A stretch of DNA of 6,447 nucleotides, from NCBI GenBank assembly GCA_029975965.1, contig JARKOV010000031.1:1-6447 (forward strand), read 5' to 3'. The translations under genes were made by a program, and so were the position numbers. This document shows positions 1 to 6,311 of this stretch, one piece after another (within the stretch, counting starts at the first letter, position 1; each line of letters begins with the position of its first letter). The notes beneath the pieces are model-generated. The model had not been told where the DNA came from. It saw only the letters and a list, made by a program, of their open reading frames with translations, and made no database searches. Source of the DNA: Anaerolinea sp. GTDB taxonomy: Bacteria; Chloroflexota; Anaerolineae; Anaerolineales; Anaerolineaceae.

Positions 1-50
1 GCGGCGAAGATGCGCCTCAGCCAACCCTTTTTACAGCGAAAATCCCGAAG

Positions 51-1058
51 TTAATACAGCCGCTTGTTATCGAAGCTCTGCAGCGCCTTCATGTAATTGG
101 CGCGCTCGAACGCCGCCGGCTCGGCCACGGCTTTCTGGCTCATCGAGCCCTGCATCTGGCGGATCGACTCGTACTCGTAGCTCTCCATCCAGGCGGTCAT
201 GTCGCTCAGCATCTCGCTGATGCGCCCGATGCCGTGCTGGAGCAGCTCCGAGGCGAGCATGGCCACGTTCGCGCCGGCCATCATCGCCTTGAGCACATCC
301 TGCCCGGAGTGCACCCCCGAGGTGAGCGCCAGGTCGCAGGTCACCCGTCCATAGAGGATGGCGATCCAACGCAAGGGCAGGCGCAGCTCGCTCGAGGTGC
401 TCAACTGCAGGTTGGGATTCACTTCGAGGGTCTCGATGTCCAGGTCGGGCTGCATGAAACGGTTAAACAGCACCAGGCCATTCGCCCCAGCCAGCGCCAG
501 GTTATTTGCCAGGTTGGGCAGCGCGGTGAAGAATGGACTGAGCTTGACCGCCAGCGGAATCTTGACCTGCGCGCGCACGTTCTTGACCAGCTCGATGTAA
601 TTCTCTTCCAGCTCTTGGCTGGTGATCGCCGGGTCGGTCACGATGTAGTACATGTTCAATTCAAGCGCATCTGCGCCGGCCTGTTCGATCTTCTTCGCGT
701 AATCCACCCAGCCGCCCGATGAAACGCCATTCAGGCTGCCGATCACCGGGATGCTCACCGCCTGTTTCGCCTTGTGGATCAGCTCGAGGTAATCTTCCGG
801 TCCGACGTTGTAGCTGTCCAGGTTGGGGAAGTAAGTCAGCGACTCGGCAAAAGTCTCCGTGCCGCGGCTCAAATAATGGTCGAGGGCCAGGCTCTCGTGG
901 GTGATCTGCTCCTCGAAGAGCGAGTACATCACCACCGCGCCCGCGCCGGCTTCTTCCAGGCGCTTGATCCCTTCCAATTTCTTGGAGATGGGCGATGCTG
1001 AAGCCACCACCGGGTTCTTCAATTTCAGGCCGAGATAGGAAGTTGACAGGTCTGCCAT
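51..1058 (-). CDS. Dihydroorotate dehydrogenase-like FMN flavoprotein (non-canonical active site)
   Basis: A complete 335-residue protein whose N-terminus ([20 protein letters not shown], about residues 4-23) and overall TIM-barrel pattern match the dihydroorotate dehydrogenase-like family. Recognisable parts are IPVIGSLNG (103-111), [10 protein letters not shown] (129-138), AVKLSP with Lys172 (170-175) and the C-terminal phosphate-loop region [17 protein letters not shown] (247-263). Class 1 enzymes carry ELNxSCPN, with the catalytic Cys, where this protein has ELNMYYIV; Tyr138 falls at the Cys position by my hand alignment. It probably binds FMN, but I doubt that it makes orotate. The start is set by AAGGAG at 1065-1070, 6 nt before the ATG; the stop is TAA. 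It lies 73 nt downstream of nifJ and is probably co-transcribed with it, which points to a redox role beside pyruvate oxidation rather than pyrimidine synthesis. The substrate is unknown. The family call is firm; the function is inference. Confidence 0.9.
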   Translation of the reverse strand: MADLSTSYLGLKLKNPVVASASPISKKLEGIKRLEEAGAGAVVMYSLFEEQITHESLALDHYLSRGTETFAESLTYFPNLDSYNVGPEDYLELIHKAKQAVSIPVIGSLNGVSSGGWVDYAKKIEQAGADALELNMYYIVTDPAITSQELEENYIELVKNVRAQVKIPLAVKLSPFFTALPNLANNLALAGANGLVLFNRFMQPDLDIETLEVNPNLQLSTSSELRLPLRWIAILYGRVTCDLALTSGVHSGQDVLKAMMAGANVAMLASELLQHGIGRISEMLSDMTAWMESYEYESIRQMQGSMSQKAVAEPAAFERANYMKALQSFDNKRLY

Positions 1059-1064
1059 ACGGGT

Positions 1065-1070
1065 CTCCTT
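1065..1070 (-). promoter_or_regulatory. Ribosome binding site of the DHOD-like gene
   Basis: Read on the minus strand, AAGGAG lies 6 nt before the ATG at 1056-1058. It fixes the start and shows that the gene has its own translation initiation after the intercistronic hairpin. Confidence 0.8.
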
Positions 1071-1086
1071 GAGCAGTCGGTATCCG

Positions 1087-1118
1087 GCGACCCGCAGCGG
1101 TCAACCGTTGCGGGTCGC
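1087..1118 (-). repeat. Intercistronic hairpin between nifJ and the DHOD-like gene
   Basis: The arms GCGACCCGC (1087-1095) and GCGGGTCGC (1110-1118) are exactly complementary. The pairing continues inward through A-T, one G-U wobble and CGGT/ACCG, giving a stem of about 14-15 bp with a very small loop. No U-run follows in the minus direction, so it is not a classic intrinsic terminator. It sits between the nifJ stop (1132-1134) and the ribosome binding site of the next gene. A role in 3'-end stabilisation or processing, which would set different mRNA levels for the two genes, is inference. Confidence 0.7.
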
Positions 1119-1131
1119 ATCGGGCTGGCTG

Positions 1132-4100
1132 TTATTTTTCCTCTTCGTCGTGGCCGTTGTATTGGATGGCGGCCATCTGTTTGTAGAGATTCCAGCGTTT
1201 CTGGACGTCGTCGCGCGCCGCGCGCATCAACTGTTCTGCGCGCGCTTCGTCGGACTGGACCAACATGCGGTAGCGCGTCTCGTTGTAGGCGTATTCCTGC
1301 ACGTCCACCGTCGGGTCTTTCGACTCGATCAGCAGCGGGTTCTTGCCTTCCGCCGCCAGCATCGGGTTGTAGCGGTACAGCGGCCAGATGCCCGAGTTGA
1401 CTGCCAGCTTTTGCTGGTCGAGGCCTTTGCGCATGTCGATGCCGTGGGCGATGCAGTGGCTGTAGGCGATGATCAGCGACGGTCCATCGTAGGCGTCGGC
1501 CTCGAGGAAGGCGCGCAGGGTCTGCTGGTCCGAAGCGCCCATCGCCACCTTCGCCACGTACACGTAACCGTAGGCCATGGCGATCATGCCCAGGTCCTTC
1601 TTGGGCAGGCCTTTGCCCTTGGCGGCAAACTTGGCCACCGCCGCGCGCGGCGTGGACTTGGAGGACTGCCCGCCGGTGTTGGAATACACCTCGGTGTCGA
1701 GCACCAGCACGTTGACGTTGCGCCCGGAGGCCAGCACATGGTCGAGACCGCCGTAGCCGATGTCGTAAGCCCATCCATCACCGCCCACGATCCACACGCT
1801 CTTCTTGACCAGGAAATCGGCCACCCCGGCCAGGTTGCCCGCGCGCGGGTCTTTGATGCCCTTGAGCGCCTCTTTGAGCGCCGCCACGCGCTCGCGCTGC
1901 TCGCGGACGCCGGTCTCGGTGGTCTGGTCGGCGTTCAGGATGCCGTCCACCAACTGCCCGCCCAGGCTGCCCGACAGGCCGGTCAGCAGCTCGCGGCCGT
2001 ACTCGTTGAGCTTGTCGATGGTCAGGCGGAACCCGAGGCCAAACTCGGCGTTATCTTCGAAGAGCGAGTTCGACCAGGCCGGGCCGCGCCCTTCCTCGTT
2101 CTTGGCCCACGGGGTGGTCGGCAGGTTGCCGCCGTAGATCGAGGAGCAGCCGGTGGCATTGGCGATCACGGTGCGGTCGCCGAACAGTTGCGAGAGCAGC
2201 TTGAGGTAAGGCGTCTCGCCGCAACCCGCGCAAGCGCCGGAGAACTCGAACAGCGGGCGCAACAGTTGCGAGTTTTTCACCGTCGTCGCCGGGATCTTCC
2301 CCGGTTCGAGGTCGGGCAGAGTCAGGAAGTACTCCCAGTTCTCGCGCTCTTGCTCGCGCACAGGCGGCTGGGCGATCATGTTGATCGCCTTGCGCCCGAC
2401 CTGGGTCTTATCTTTGGCGGGGCAGGCTTCCACGCACAGCGCACAGCCGGTGCAGTCTTCCGGAGCCACCTGGATGCTGAACTGGGTGCCCGGCAACTCG
2501 CGGAACTTGGCGTCGGTGTGCTTAAACGTCGCCGGAGCGCCTTCCAGCAGGGCCGGCTCGTACACTTTCATGCGGATCACGGCGTGCGGGCAGACAAAGA
2601 CGCATTTGCCGCACTGGATGCAGATGCCTGGGTCCCACTCGGGGATCTCGAGCGAGATATTGCGCTTCTCGTATTGAGCGGTTCCGGTCGGGTAGGTGCC
2701 GTCGACCGGCATGACCGACACGGGCAGTTGGTCGCCCTCGTAGACCATCATCGGGGAGAGCACCGCGCGCACGAACTCGGGGGCGTCGGGGCTCACCGCC
2801 GGGCGGCGCCCTTCGGCAGCGCTGACCTGCGCCGGGACGCTCACCTCGTGCAGGTTGGCCAGCGTGCTGTCCACCGCGTCGTAGTTCATCTGCACCACCG
2901 CGTCACCGCGCTTGCCGTAGGTCTTCTTGATCGACTTCTTGATCTCGTCGATCGCCTGCTCGCGCGGCAGAACGCCCGAGATGGCGAAGAAGCAGGTCTG
3001 CATGATGGTGTTGATGCGCCCGCCCATGCCGGTCTGGTGGGCCACTTCATAGGCGTCGATCACGTAGAAGCGCAGCTTCTTTTCGATGATGTCGTTCTGC
3101 ACCTCGCGCGGCAGGTATTGCCAGACTTCGTCCTTGCCGTAAATGCTGTTGAGCAGGAACACAGCGCCGGGGCGCGCGTAGCGGGTCATGTCCAGGCGCT
3201 CGAGGAAGGAGAACTGGTGGCAGGCGACGAAATCGGCCTGGTTGATCAGGTACGGCGCCCGTTGAGGCTTGGGGCCAAAGCGCAGGTGCGTGATGGTCAC
3301 CGAGCCCGATTTCTTCGAGTCGTAGACGAAATAGCCCTGGGCGTAATTGCCGGTCTCTTCGCCGATGATCTTGATCGAGTTCTTGTTCGCGCCCACCGTG
3401 CCATCTGCGCCCAGGCCGAAGAAAACGCATTGCTTGGTGGTCGGGTCGGCGATCTGGAAAGCGGGGTCGAAGTCCAGGCTGTTGTGGGTCACGTCGTCGT
3501 AGATGCCCACGGTAAAGTGATTCTTGGGCTCCGCCTTGAGCATCTCCTCGAAAACCGCTTTGACCATCGCCGGGGTGAACTCTTTCGACGAAAGGCCGTA
3601 GCGCCCGCCGATGATGCGCGGCATGACTTTGAAGGGGGCCGTGCCCGTGGTCAGGCCCTCGTTCACCGCGGCGATCACGTCGGTGTAGAGCGGCTCGCCG
3701 ATCGCGCCGGGCTCCTTGGTGCGGTCGAGCACGGCGATTGTGCGAGTCGTCGCGGGCAGGGCCTTCATCAGGTGTTCCACCGAGAAAGGCCGGTAGAGGT
3801 GCACGGTGAGGACGCCCACTTTCTCGCCTTGCGCCGCGAGGAATTTCCCGGTCTCTTCGGCGGTCTCAGCCCCCGAGCCCATCAGCACAATCACCCGCTC
3901 GGCATCCGGGGCGCCGGCGTAATCGAAGAGATGGTAAGCGCGACCGGTCAATTGGGCGAACCTGTCCATCGTCTTTTGCACAATGGCAGGGGTCTTCAGG
4001 TAAAAGGGGTTGACCGTCTCGCGCCCCTGGAAGTAGACATCGGGGTTCTGCGCCGTGCCGCGCAACACCGGGCGGTCGGGGCTGAGCGCTCGCGCGCGGT

Positions 4101-4710
4101 GCGCCCGGACCAGGTCGTCGTCCATCATCGCACCCAGGTCTTCAGCGCCGAGTTGCTCGATCTTCTGCACCTCGTGCGAGGTGCGGAAGCCGTCGAAGAA
4201 GTGCAGGAACGGCACGCGAGCCTCCAGCGTGGCGGCGTGAGCGATGAGCGCCATGTCGTGCGCCTCCTGCACCGAGCGTGAAGACAGCAGGGCGAAACCG
4301 GTCGAGCGCACCGACATCACGTCGGAATGGTCGCCGAAGATCGAGAGCGCCTGCGCAGCCAGGGAGCGGGCCGAAACATGGATCACCGCGGGGGTCAATT
4401 CCCCGGCGATCTTGTACATGTTGGGGATCATCAGCAGCAGGCCCTGTGAGGCGGTGAATGTGGTGGTCAGGGCGCCGGTCTGCAGCGCGCCATGCACCGC
4501 GCCCGCAGCCCCGCCTTCCGACTGCATCTCCACCACCATGGGCACCGTGTTCCACAGGTTGGGGACGTTTTTCGCCGACCATTCGTCGGCCCATTCGCCC
4601 ATATTCGAGGAGGGCGTGATCGGGTAGATGGCAATCACCTCGCTCAGGCGATAGGCTACGTGGGCGACCGCCTCGTTGCCGTCGATCGTTACATGTTGGC
4701 GAGTACTCAT
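1132..4710 (-). CDS. nifJ: Pyruvate:ferredoxin (flavodoxin) oxidoreductase
   Basis: Oxidises pyruvate with CoA to acetyl-CoA and CO2 in the cytoplasm, reducing ferredoxin or flavodoxin. The 1192-residue single chain contains every expected domain. The N-terminal pyrimidine/pyruvate-binding domain has YPITPSS (29-35), Glu65 in EMQSEGG and Arg115 in HVSARS. The transketolase-C-like domain includes GSGAE (278-282). The gamma domain has FFGLGADGTVGANK (429-442), followed by an EKR-type segment near 590-640. Two 4Fe-4S motifs follow (Cys697/700/703/707 and Cys753/756/759/763). The TPP domain has GDGWAYD (Asp978) and SNTGGQ (Asn1011). The proximal cluster cysteines are Cys827, Cys830, Cys855 and Cys1086. 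These positions run at a constant offset of +15 from the Desulfovibrio africanus numbering as I recall it. The long C-terminal extension of that enzyme is absent. The ATG is set by AGGAGTT at 4716-4722. It leads an operon with the DHOD-like gene. No key residue is missing. Confidence 0.98.
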   Translation of the reverse strand: MSTRQHVTIDGNEAVAHVAYRLSEVIAIYPITPSSNMGEWADEWSAKNVPNLWNTVPMVVEMQSEGGAAGAVHGALQTGALTTTFTASQGLLLMIPNMYKIAGELTPAVIHVSARSLAAQALSIFGDHSDVMSVRSTGFALLSSRSVQEAHDMALIAHAATLEARVPFLHFFDGFRTSHEVQKIEQLGAEDLGAMMDDDLVRAHRARALSPDRPVLRGTAQNPDVYFQGRETVNPFYLKTPAIVQKTMDRFAQLTGRAYHLFDYAGAPDAERVIVLMGSGAETAEETGKFLAAQGEKVGVLTVHLYRPFSVEHLMKALPATTRTIAVLDRTKEPGAIGEPLYTDVIAAVNEGLTTGTAPFKVMPRIIGGRYGLSSKEFTPAMVKAVFEEMLKAEPKNHFTVGIYDDVTHNSLDFDPAFQIADPTTKQCVFFGLGADGTVGANKNSIKIIGEETGNYAQGYFVYDSKKSGSVTITHLRFGPKPQRAPYLINQADFVACHQFSFLERLDMTRYARPGAVFLLNSIYGKDEVWQYLPREVQNDIIEKKLRFYVIDAYEVAHQTGMGGRINTIMQTCFFAISGVLPREQAIDEIKKSIKKTYGKRGDAVVQMNYDAVDSTLANLHEVSVPAQVSAAEGRRPAVSPDAPEFVRAVLSPMMVYEGDQLPVSVMPVDGTYPTGTAQYEKRNISLEIPEWDPGICIQCGKCVFVCPHAVIRMKVYEPALLEGAPATFKHTDAKFRELPGTQFSIQVAPEDCTGCALCVEACPAKDKTQVGRKAINMIAQPPVREQERENWEYFLTLPDLEPGKIPATTVKNSQLLRPLFEFSGACAGCGETPYLKLLSQLFGDRTVIANATGCSSIYGGNLPTTPWAKNEEGRGPAWSNSLFEDNAEFGLGFRLTIDKLNEYGRELLTGLSGSLGGQLVDGILNADQTTETGVREQRERVAALKEALKGIKDPRAGNLAGVADFLVKKSVWIVGGDGWAYDIGYGGLDHVLASGRNVNVLVLDTEVYSNTGGQSSKSTPRAAVAKFAAKGKGLPKKDLGMIAMAYGYVYVAKVAMGASDQQTLRAFLEADAYDGPSLIIAYSHCIAHGIDMRKGLDQQKLAVNSGIWPLYRYNPMLAAEGKNPLLIESKDPTVDVQEYAYNETRYRMLVQSDEARAEQLMRAARDDVQKRWNLYKQMAAIQYNGHDEEEK

Positions 4711-4715
4711 GCGGG

Positions 4716-4722
4716 AACTCCT
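4716..4722 (-). promoter_or_regulatory. Ribosome binding site of nifJ
   Basis: AGGAGTT on the minus strand ends 5 nt before the ATG at 4708-4710. It supports this start, which also matches the usual N-terminus of the family. Confidence 0.8.
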
Positions 4723-4743
4723 GTAATGAGATTCTTTTCAAAT

Positions 4744-4761
4744 GGCCGGGTTGCCCCGGCC
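4744..4761 (-). other. GNRA-capped hairpin in the nifJ leader
   Basis: On the minus strand GGCCGGG and CCCGGCC pair perfectly over 7 bp around a GCAA loop, a GNRA tetraloop. It lies in the predicted 5' untranslated region, about 20 nt before the nifJ ribosome binding site. No U-run follows, so it is not an obvious attenuator. It may stabilise the leader or bind a protein, but that is inference. A 7-bp direct repeat, GATCATC twice at 4766-4779, lies just upstream. Confidence 0.55.
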
Positions 4762-4801
4762 TCGAGATCATCGATCATCGCAGCGGATTATTCTTTCTCA
4801 A

Positions 4802-4837
4802 CCTATAGATTTTATGGTAAATCGGACAATGGATGAA
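4802..4837 (-). promoter_or_regulatory. Candidate promoter(s) for the nifJ operon
   Basis: The AT-rich stretch upstream of nifJ offers two overlapping sigma-70-like arrangements on the minus strand. One is TTGTCC (4824-4829), 16 nt, TATAGG (4802-4807). The other is TTCATC (4832-4837), 17 nt, TAAAAT (4809-4814). Each matches the consensus only partly. Either would give a leader of roughly 85-95 nt. No operator is convincing; a small TTGT-C-ACAA palindrome at 4867-4875 lies further upstream. Confidence 0.35.
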
Positions 4838-4886
4838 GTAATTTTGGTCTTAAAATACCGCTAACTTTGTCACAATTGATTAGACA

Positions 4887-4940
4887 GCGCAGATTGGATG
4901 AGGTTGGGCACGGACGCGCCCAACCTCATCCAATCTGCGC
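4887..4940. repeat. Perfect 23-bp inverted repeat (terminator-like hairpin)
   Basis: The arms 4887-4909 and 4918-4940 are exactly complementary over 23 bp around an 8-nt loop (ACGGACGC). On the plus strand ATTTTT follows directly (4941-4946), the layout of an intrinsic terminator for rightward transcription, yet no rightward gene precedes it. In the leftward direction of the neighbouring genes the U-run is missing, although the A-run lies before the stem. It may still serve as the second of two tandem 3' structures for the operon at 5008-6143, or it may be a repeat-derived palindrome. Confidence 0.75.
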
Positions 4941-4954
4941 ATTTTTAAACCTTG

Positions 4955-4986
4955 GGCGGGCGGCGCATGGACATACGCCGCCCGCC
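4955..4986 (-). terminator. GC-rich hairpin after the 79-residue gene (possible terminator)
   Basis: GGCGGGCGGCG (4955-4965) pairs perfectly over 11 bp with 4976-4986, with a 10-nt loop. It begins 21 nt after the stop codon of the small gene at 5008-5247. In the leftward direction the stem is followed by CAAGGTTTAAAAAT, which has only a short U-run, so termination would be imperfect or factor-assisted. It probably marks the 3' end of the two-gene unit. Confidence 0.5.
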
Positions 4987-5007
4987 GCACCACAATTAGG
5001 GAGGCAC

Positions 5008-5247
5008 CTAAGTTGTTGTCGGAAGTTCGTTTACCCCCAACCAGAGATGGTTCGGGAGCACCTGGCGGCTGGGGCGCAGCTCGATCCCGCCGGCCGGCTG
5101 GCCCTCGGGTCTGATCATGCTGGGATGGACGAAACACAGGTTCGGGCTGGCGCCGTATTTCTTCTGGTAATAAGCTGCCGCGCGCATCACCTTGGTCGGC
5201 AGGTCGGTCTTCGGGTCGTTGTCGAACCACAGCATTCCGGTACGCAT
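5008..5247 (-). CDS. Small protein of unknown function, 79 residues
   Basis: I do not recognise a named family. The start is well supported: AAGGAGGAT (5251-5259) ends 4 nt before the ATG, the strongest ribosome binding site in the window. The reading frame stays open further upstream to 5469, but no ribosome binding site supports a longer form, which would overlap the preceding gene. The protein is soluble, with no signal peptide or membrane segment. It starts with MRTGMLWFDNDPKTDL (1-16), then a likely helix rich in Ala, Tyr and Lys (17-31), a hydrophobic core PNLCFVHPSM (35-44) with Cys38 and His41, and a C-terminal part IELRPSRQVLPNHLWLGV (55-72). The compact motif-like blocks suggest a conserved domain. 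It follows the degenerate FtsK-like gene by 56 nt in the same direction and is probably in its operon, hence possibly under the same SOS-type promoter. Confidence 0.82.
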   Translation of the reverse strand: MRTGMLWFDNDPKTDLPTKVMRAAAYYQKKYGASPNLCFVHPSMIRPEGQPAGGIELRPSRQVLPNHLWLGVNELPTTT

Positions 5248-5250
5248 AAA

Positions 5251-5259
5251 ATCCTCCTT
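5251..5259 (-). promoter_or_regulatory. Very strong ribosome binding site of the 79-residue gene
   Basis: AAGGAGGAT on the minus strand, near-perfect complementarity to the 16S rRNA 3' end, lies 4 nt before the ATG at 5245-5247. It decides the short start over the longer open frame and suggests efficient translation compared with the weak site of the gene before it. Confidence 0.8.
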
Positions 5260-5265
5260 CGATGT

Positions 5266-5286
5266 CGCTGCACACGATGTGCAGTG
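5266..5286 (-). other. Small intercistronic hairpin
   Basis: CTGCACA (5268-5274) and TGTGCAG (5278-5284) pair perfectly around a 3-nt centre. The stem can extend by one G-U and one G-C pair to 5266-5286. It lies between the stop of the FtsK-like gene and the ribosome binding site of the small gene, with no U-run. It may be a processing or stability element, but nothing more can be said. Confidence 0.4.
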
Positions 5287-5303
5287 CAAGCTCCGTACCC
5301 GCT

Positions 5304-6143
5304 TCAGGCCGGGATGCGGAATTTCAGCCAGTTCTCCTGGATGCGCACGGCAAACAGGGTTGGATCGTCGAACATGGCCAGCTCCTCGTCGCCGAGCTGG
5401 AGACTCTGCCGGTAGACCTCGCGGTCGAGGGTCGGGCCAAGGATGCGGCTTTTGAACAGGCGCACCCAACGCCCCAGCCCCGGCAGCGATTCGGCCGCCA
5501 CGGCCGCCACCGGCCAGATTTTGACCCCCGGTCCCTCTTTGACCAGCCAGTCGAAGTTGACCCGCGCGTCGTATTCCAGTTGCGTGGCCGCCGACAGGTC
5601 ATCGACCACCAGCAGCACTGCCGGACCGTTGATGCTGCCGGTGCGGCGCTGGTCGGCCCAGGTGGAGAGCTTGAGCAGCCAGCGGTCGCAATTGCCGTCT
5701 TCCAGGCTTTCGACGCCCAGGCAATGGCGCGCCGTGGCCCCCTCGAGCCAGTCCTGCCATTCCAACGGCTGGCTGCTGAGCACCAGGAACTGCACGTTGC
5801 GCGGCGAGTTGAGCGCGGCGGCGGTGTGCAGCAGCGTGCGCAGCACCGCCAGGCGCTGCTCGCGCTCGTCGCTGGCGACCAGCAGCGCGCCGGGGCCCGG
5901 GTCCGAAAGGTCGAGCAGCACCGGCAGCTCGTCGTCGCACATCCCCAGGATGGCGGTTTGCTGCGGTAGGCCGACCAACCCGGCCAGCAACCCTTCCATC
6001 GCGGGGCTGAGCGCGGCGCGACCGCTGCCGCTCTTGGCGCCGGCCTGCCGGAAGAGGCGCGGGATGCGCAACTTCAGCTCGGCCGGGCTGGGAATGGCGA
6101 ACGGCGGGCGGGGAGCGGGGGTACCTGGTTGAATCTCGGTCAT
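5304..6143 (-). CDS. Degenerate FtsK/SpoIIIE-like P-loop protein
   Basis: A soluble protein of 279 residues with a Pro-rich N-terminus. The layout resembles an FtsK/SpoIIIE ATPase domain. LPVLLDLSDPGPGALLVAS (73-91) stands where FtsK has its strand leading into the P-loop. But residues 91-98 read SDEREQRL instead of GxxGxGKS, so the Walker A lysine is gone. A helix (LAVLRTLLHTAAAL, 98-111) follows, then VQFLVLSS (117-124). AVLLVVDD (175-182) fits a Walker B strand, and VKIWPVAAVA (207-216) fits the next core strand. The C-terminus LFAVRIQENWLKFRIP (263-278) resembles the end of FtsK-type domains. It probably does not hydrolyse ATP; a structural or regulatory partner role is inference. I chose ATG 6141-6143; ATG 6150-6152 (three residues longer) is equally possible. 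ATG 6183-6185 overlaps the -10 box and is rejected. A consensus promoter and a LexA-type box precede it. Confidence 0.78.
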   Translation of the reverse strand: MTEIQPGTPAPRPPFAIPSPAELKLRIPRLFRQAGAKSGSGRAALSPAMEGLLAGLVGLPQQTAILGMCDDELPVLLDLSDPGPGALLVASDEREQRLAVLRTLLHTAAALNSPRNVQFLVLSSQPLEWQDWLEGATARHCLGVESLEDGNCDRWLLKLSTWADQRRTGSINGPAVLLVVDDLSAATQLEYDARVNFDWLVKEGPGVKIWPVAAVAAESLPGLGRWVRLFKSRILGPTLDREVYRQSLQLGDEELAMFDDPTLFAVRIQENWLKFRIPA

Positions 6144-6164
6144 CGCATCCATCTCTGCTAGATA

Positions 6165-6176
6165 GAACAAGTGTTC
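6165..6176 (+). promoter_or_regulatory. Candidate LexA (SOS) box, Gram-positive type
   Basis: GAACAAGTGTTC on the plus strand fits every position of the Bacillus-type LexA/DinR operator core GAAC-RNRY-GTTC. It begins 8 nt downstream of the -10 box of the divergently read TATAAT, so it covers the expected transcription start, a position where a bound repressor would block RNA polymerase. Whether the host LexA recognises this motif is inference. Confidence 0.6.
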
Positions 6177-6183
6177 AATTCCC

Positions 6184-6211
6184 ATTATAACGACGATTCC
6201 GGGTTTGTCAA
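6184..6211 (-). promoter_or_regulatory. Consensus sigma-70-type promoter for the FtsK-like gene
   Basis: On the minus strand TTGACA (6206-6211) and TATAAT (6184-6189) are both perfect matches, separated by 16 nt. The predicted start of transcription is near 6176-6178, leaving a leader of about 25-35 nt before the first usable ATG. Such a strong promoter in front of a weak ribosome binding site fits a gene that is normally held off by a repressor, in line with the LexA-type box overlapping the start site. Confidence 0.8.
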
Positions 6212-6311
6212 GAGTTAATTTAGAACATTTGAACTATCCTGGCGAGACGTCCGGATTGTACTGGTTATTTTCTGTATTGAAACCCACCCAATGTTAGGAT
6301 ACGTAAAGCCG

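Noticed and set aside
1..50. Terminator for the nifJ operon at the left edge
   Set aside because: Only a 4-bp pairing is visible and no stem with a U-run follows the stop codon within the window.
1069..4281. Very long open frame (1070 residues) on the plus strand opposite nifJ
   Set aside because: It is antisense to a complete, unmistakable nifJ. Its translation is rich in His, Arg, Val and Leu with no domain pattern, typical of a shadow frame in GC-rich DNA.
4866..4880. Rex/FNR/CRP-type operator upstream of nifJ (TTGTCACAA)
   Set aside because: Only a 9-bp palindrome is present. It is shorter than the known operators and lies upstream of the candidate promoters without a second half-site.
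4867..5415. Plus-strand open frame across the intergenic hairpins and the 79-residue gene
   Set aside because: It reads through both hairpins and opposite the small gene, which has a strong ribosome binding site and motif-like blocks. There is no start signal for the plus-strand frame.
5248..5469. Longer form of the 79-residue protein starting upstream
   Set aside because: The extra part overlaps the 3' end of the FtsK-like gene in another frame and has shadow-like composition. The AAGGAGGAT site clearly marks the ATG at 5245-5247.
5262..6132. Plus-strand open frames opposite the FtsK-like gene
   Set aside because: They are low-complexity, Arg/Gln/Ser-rich translations without ribosome binding sites, and they mirror the minus-strand coding pattern.
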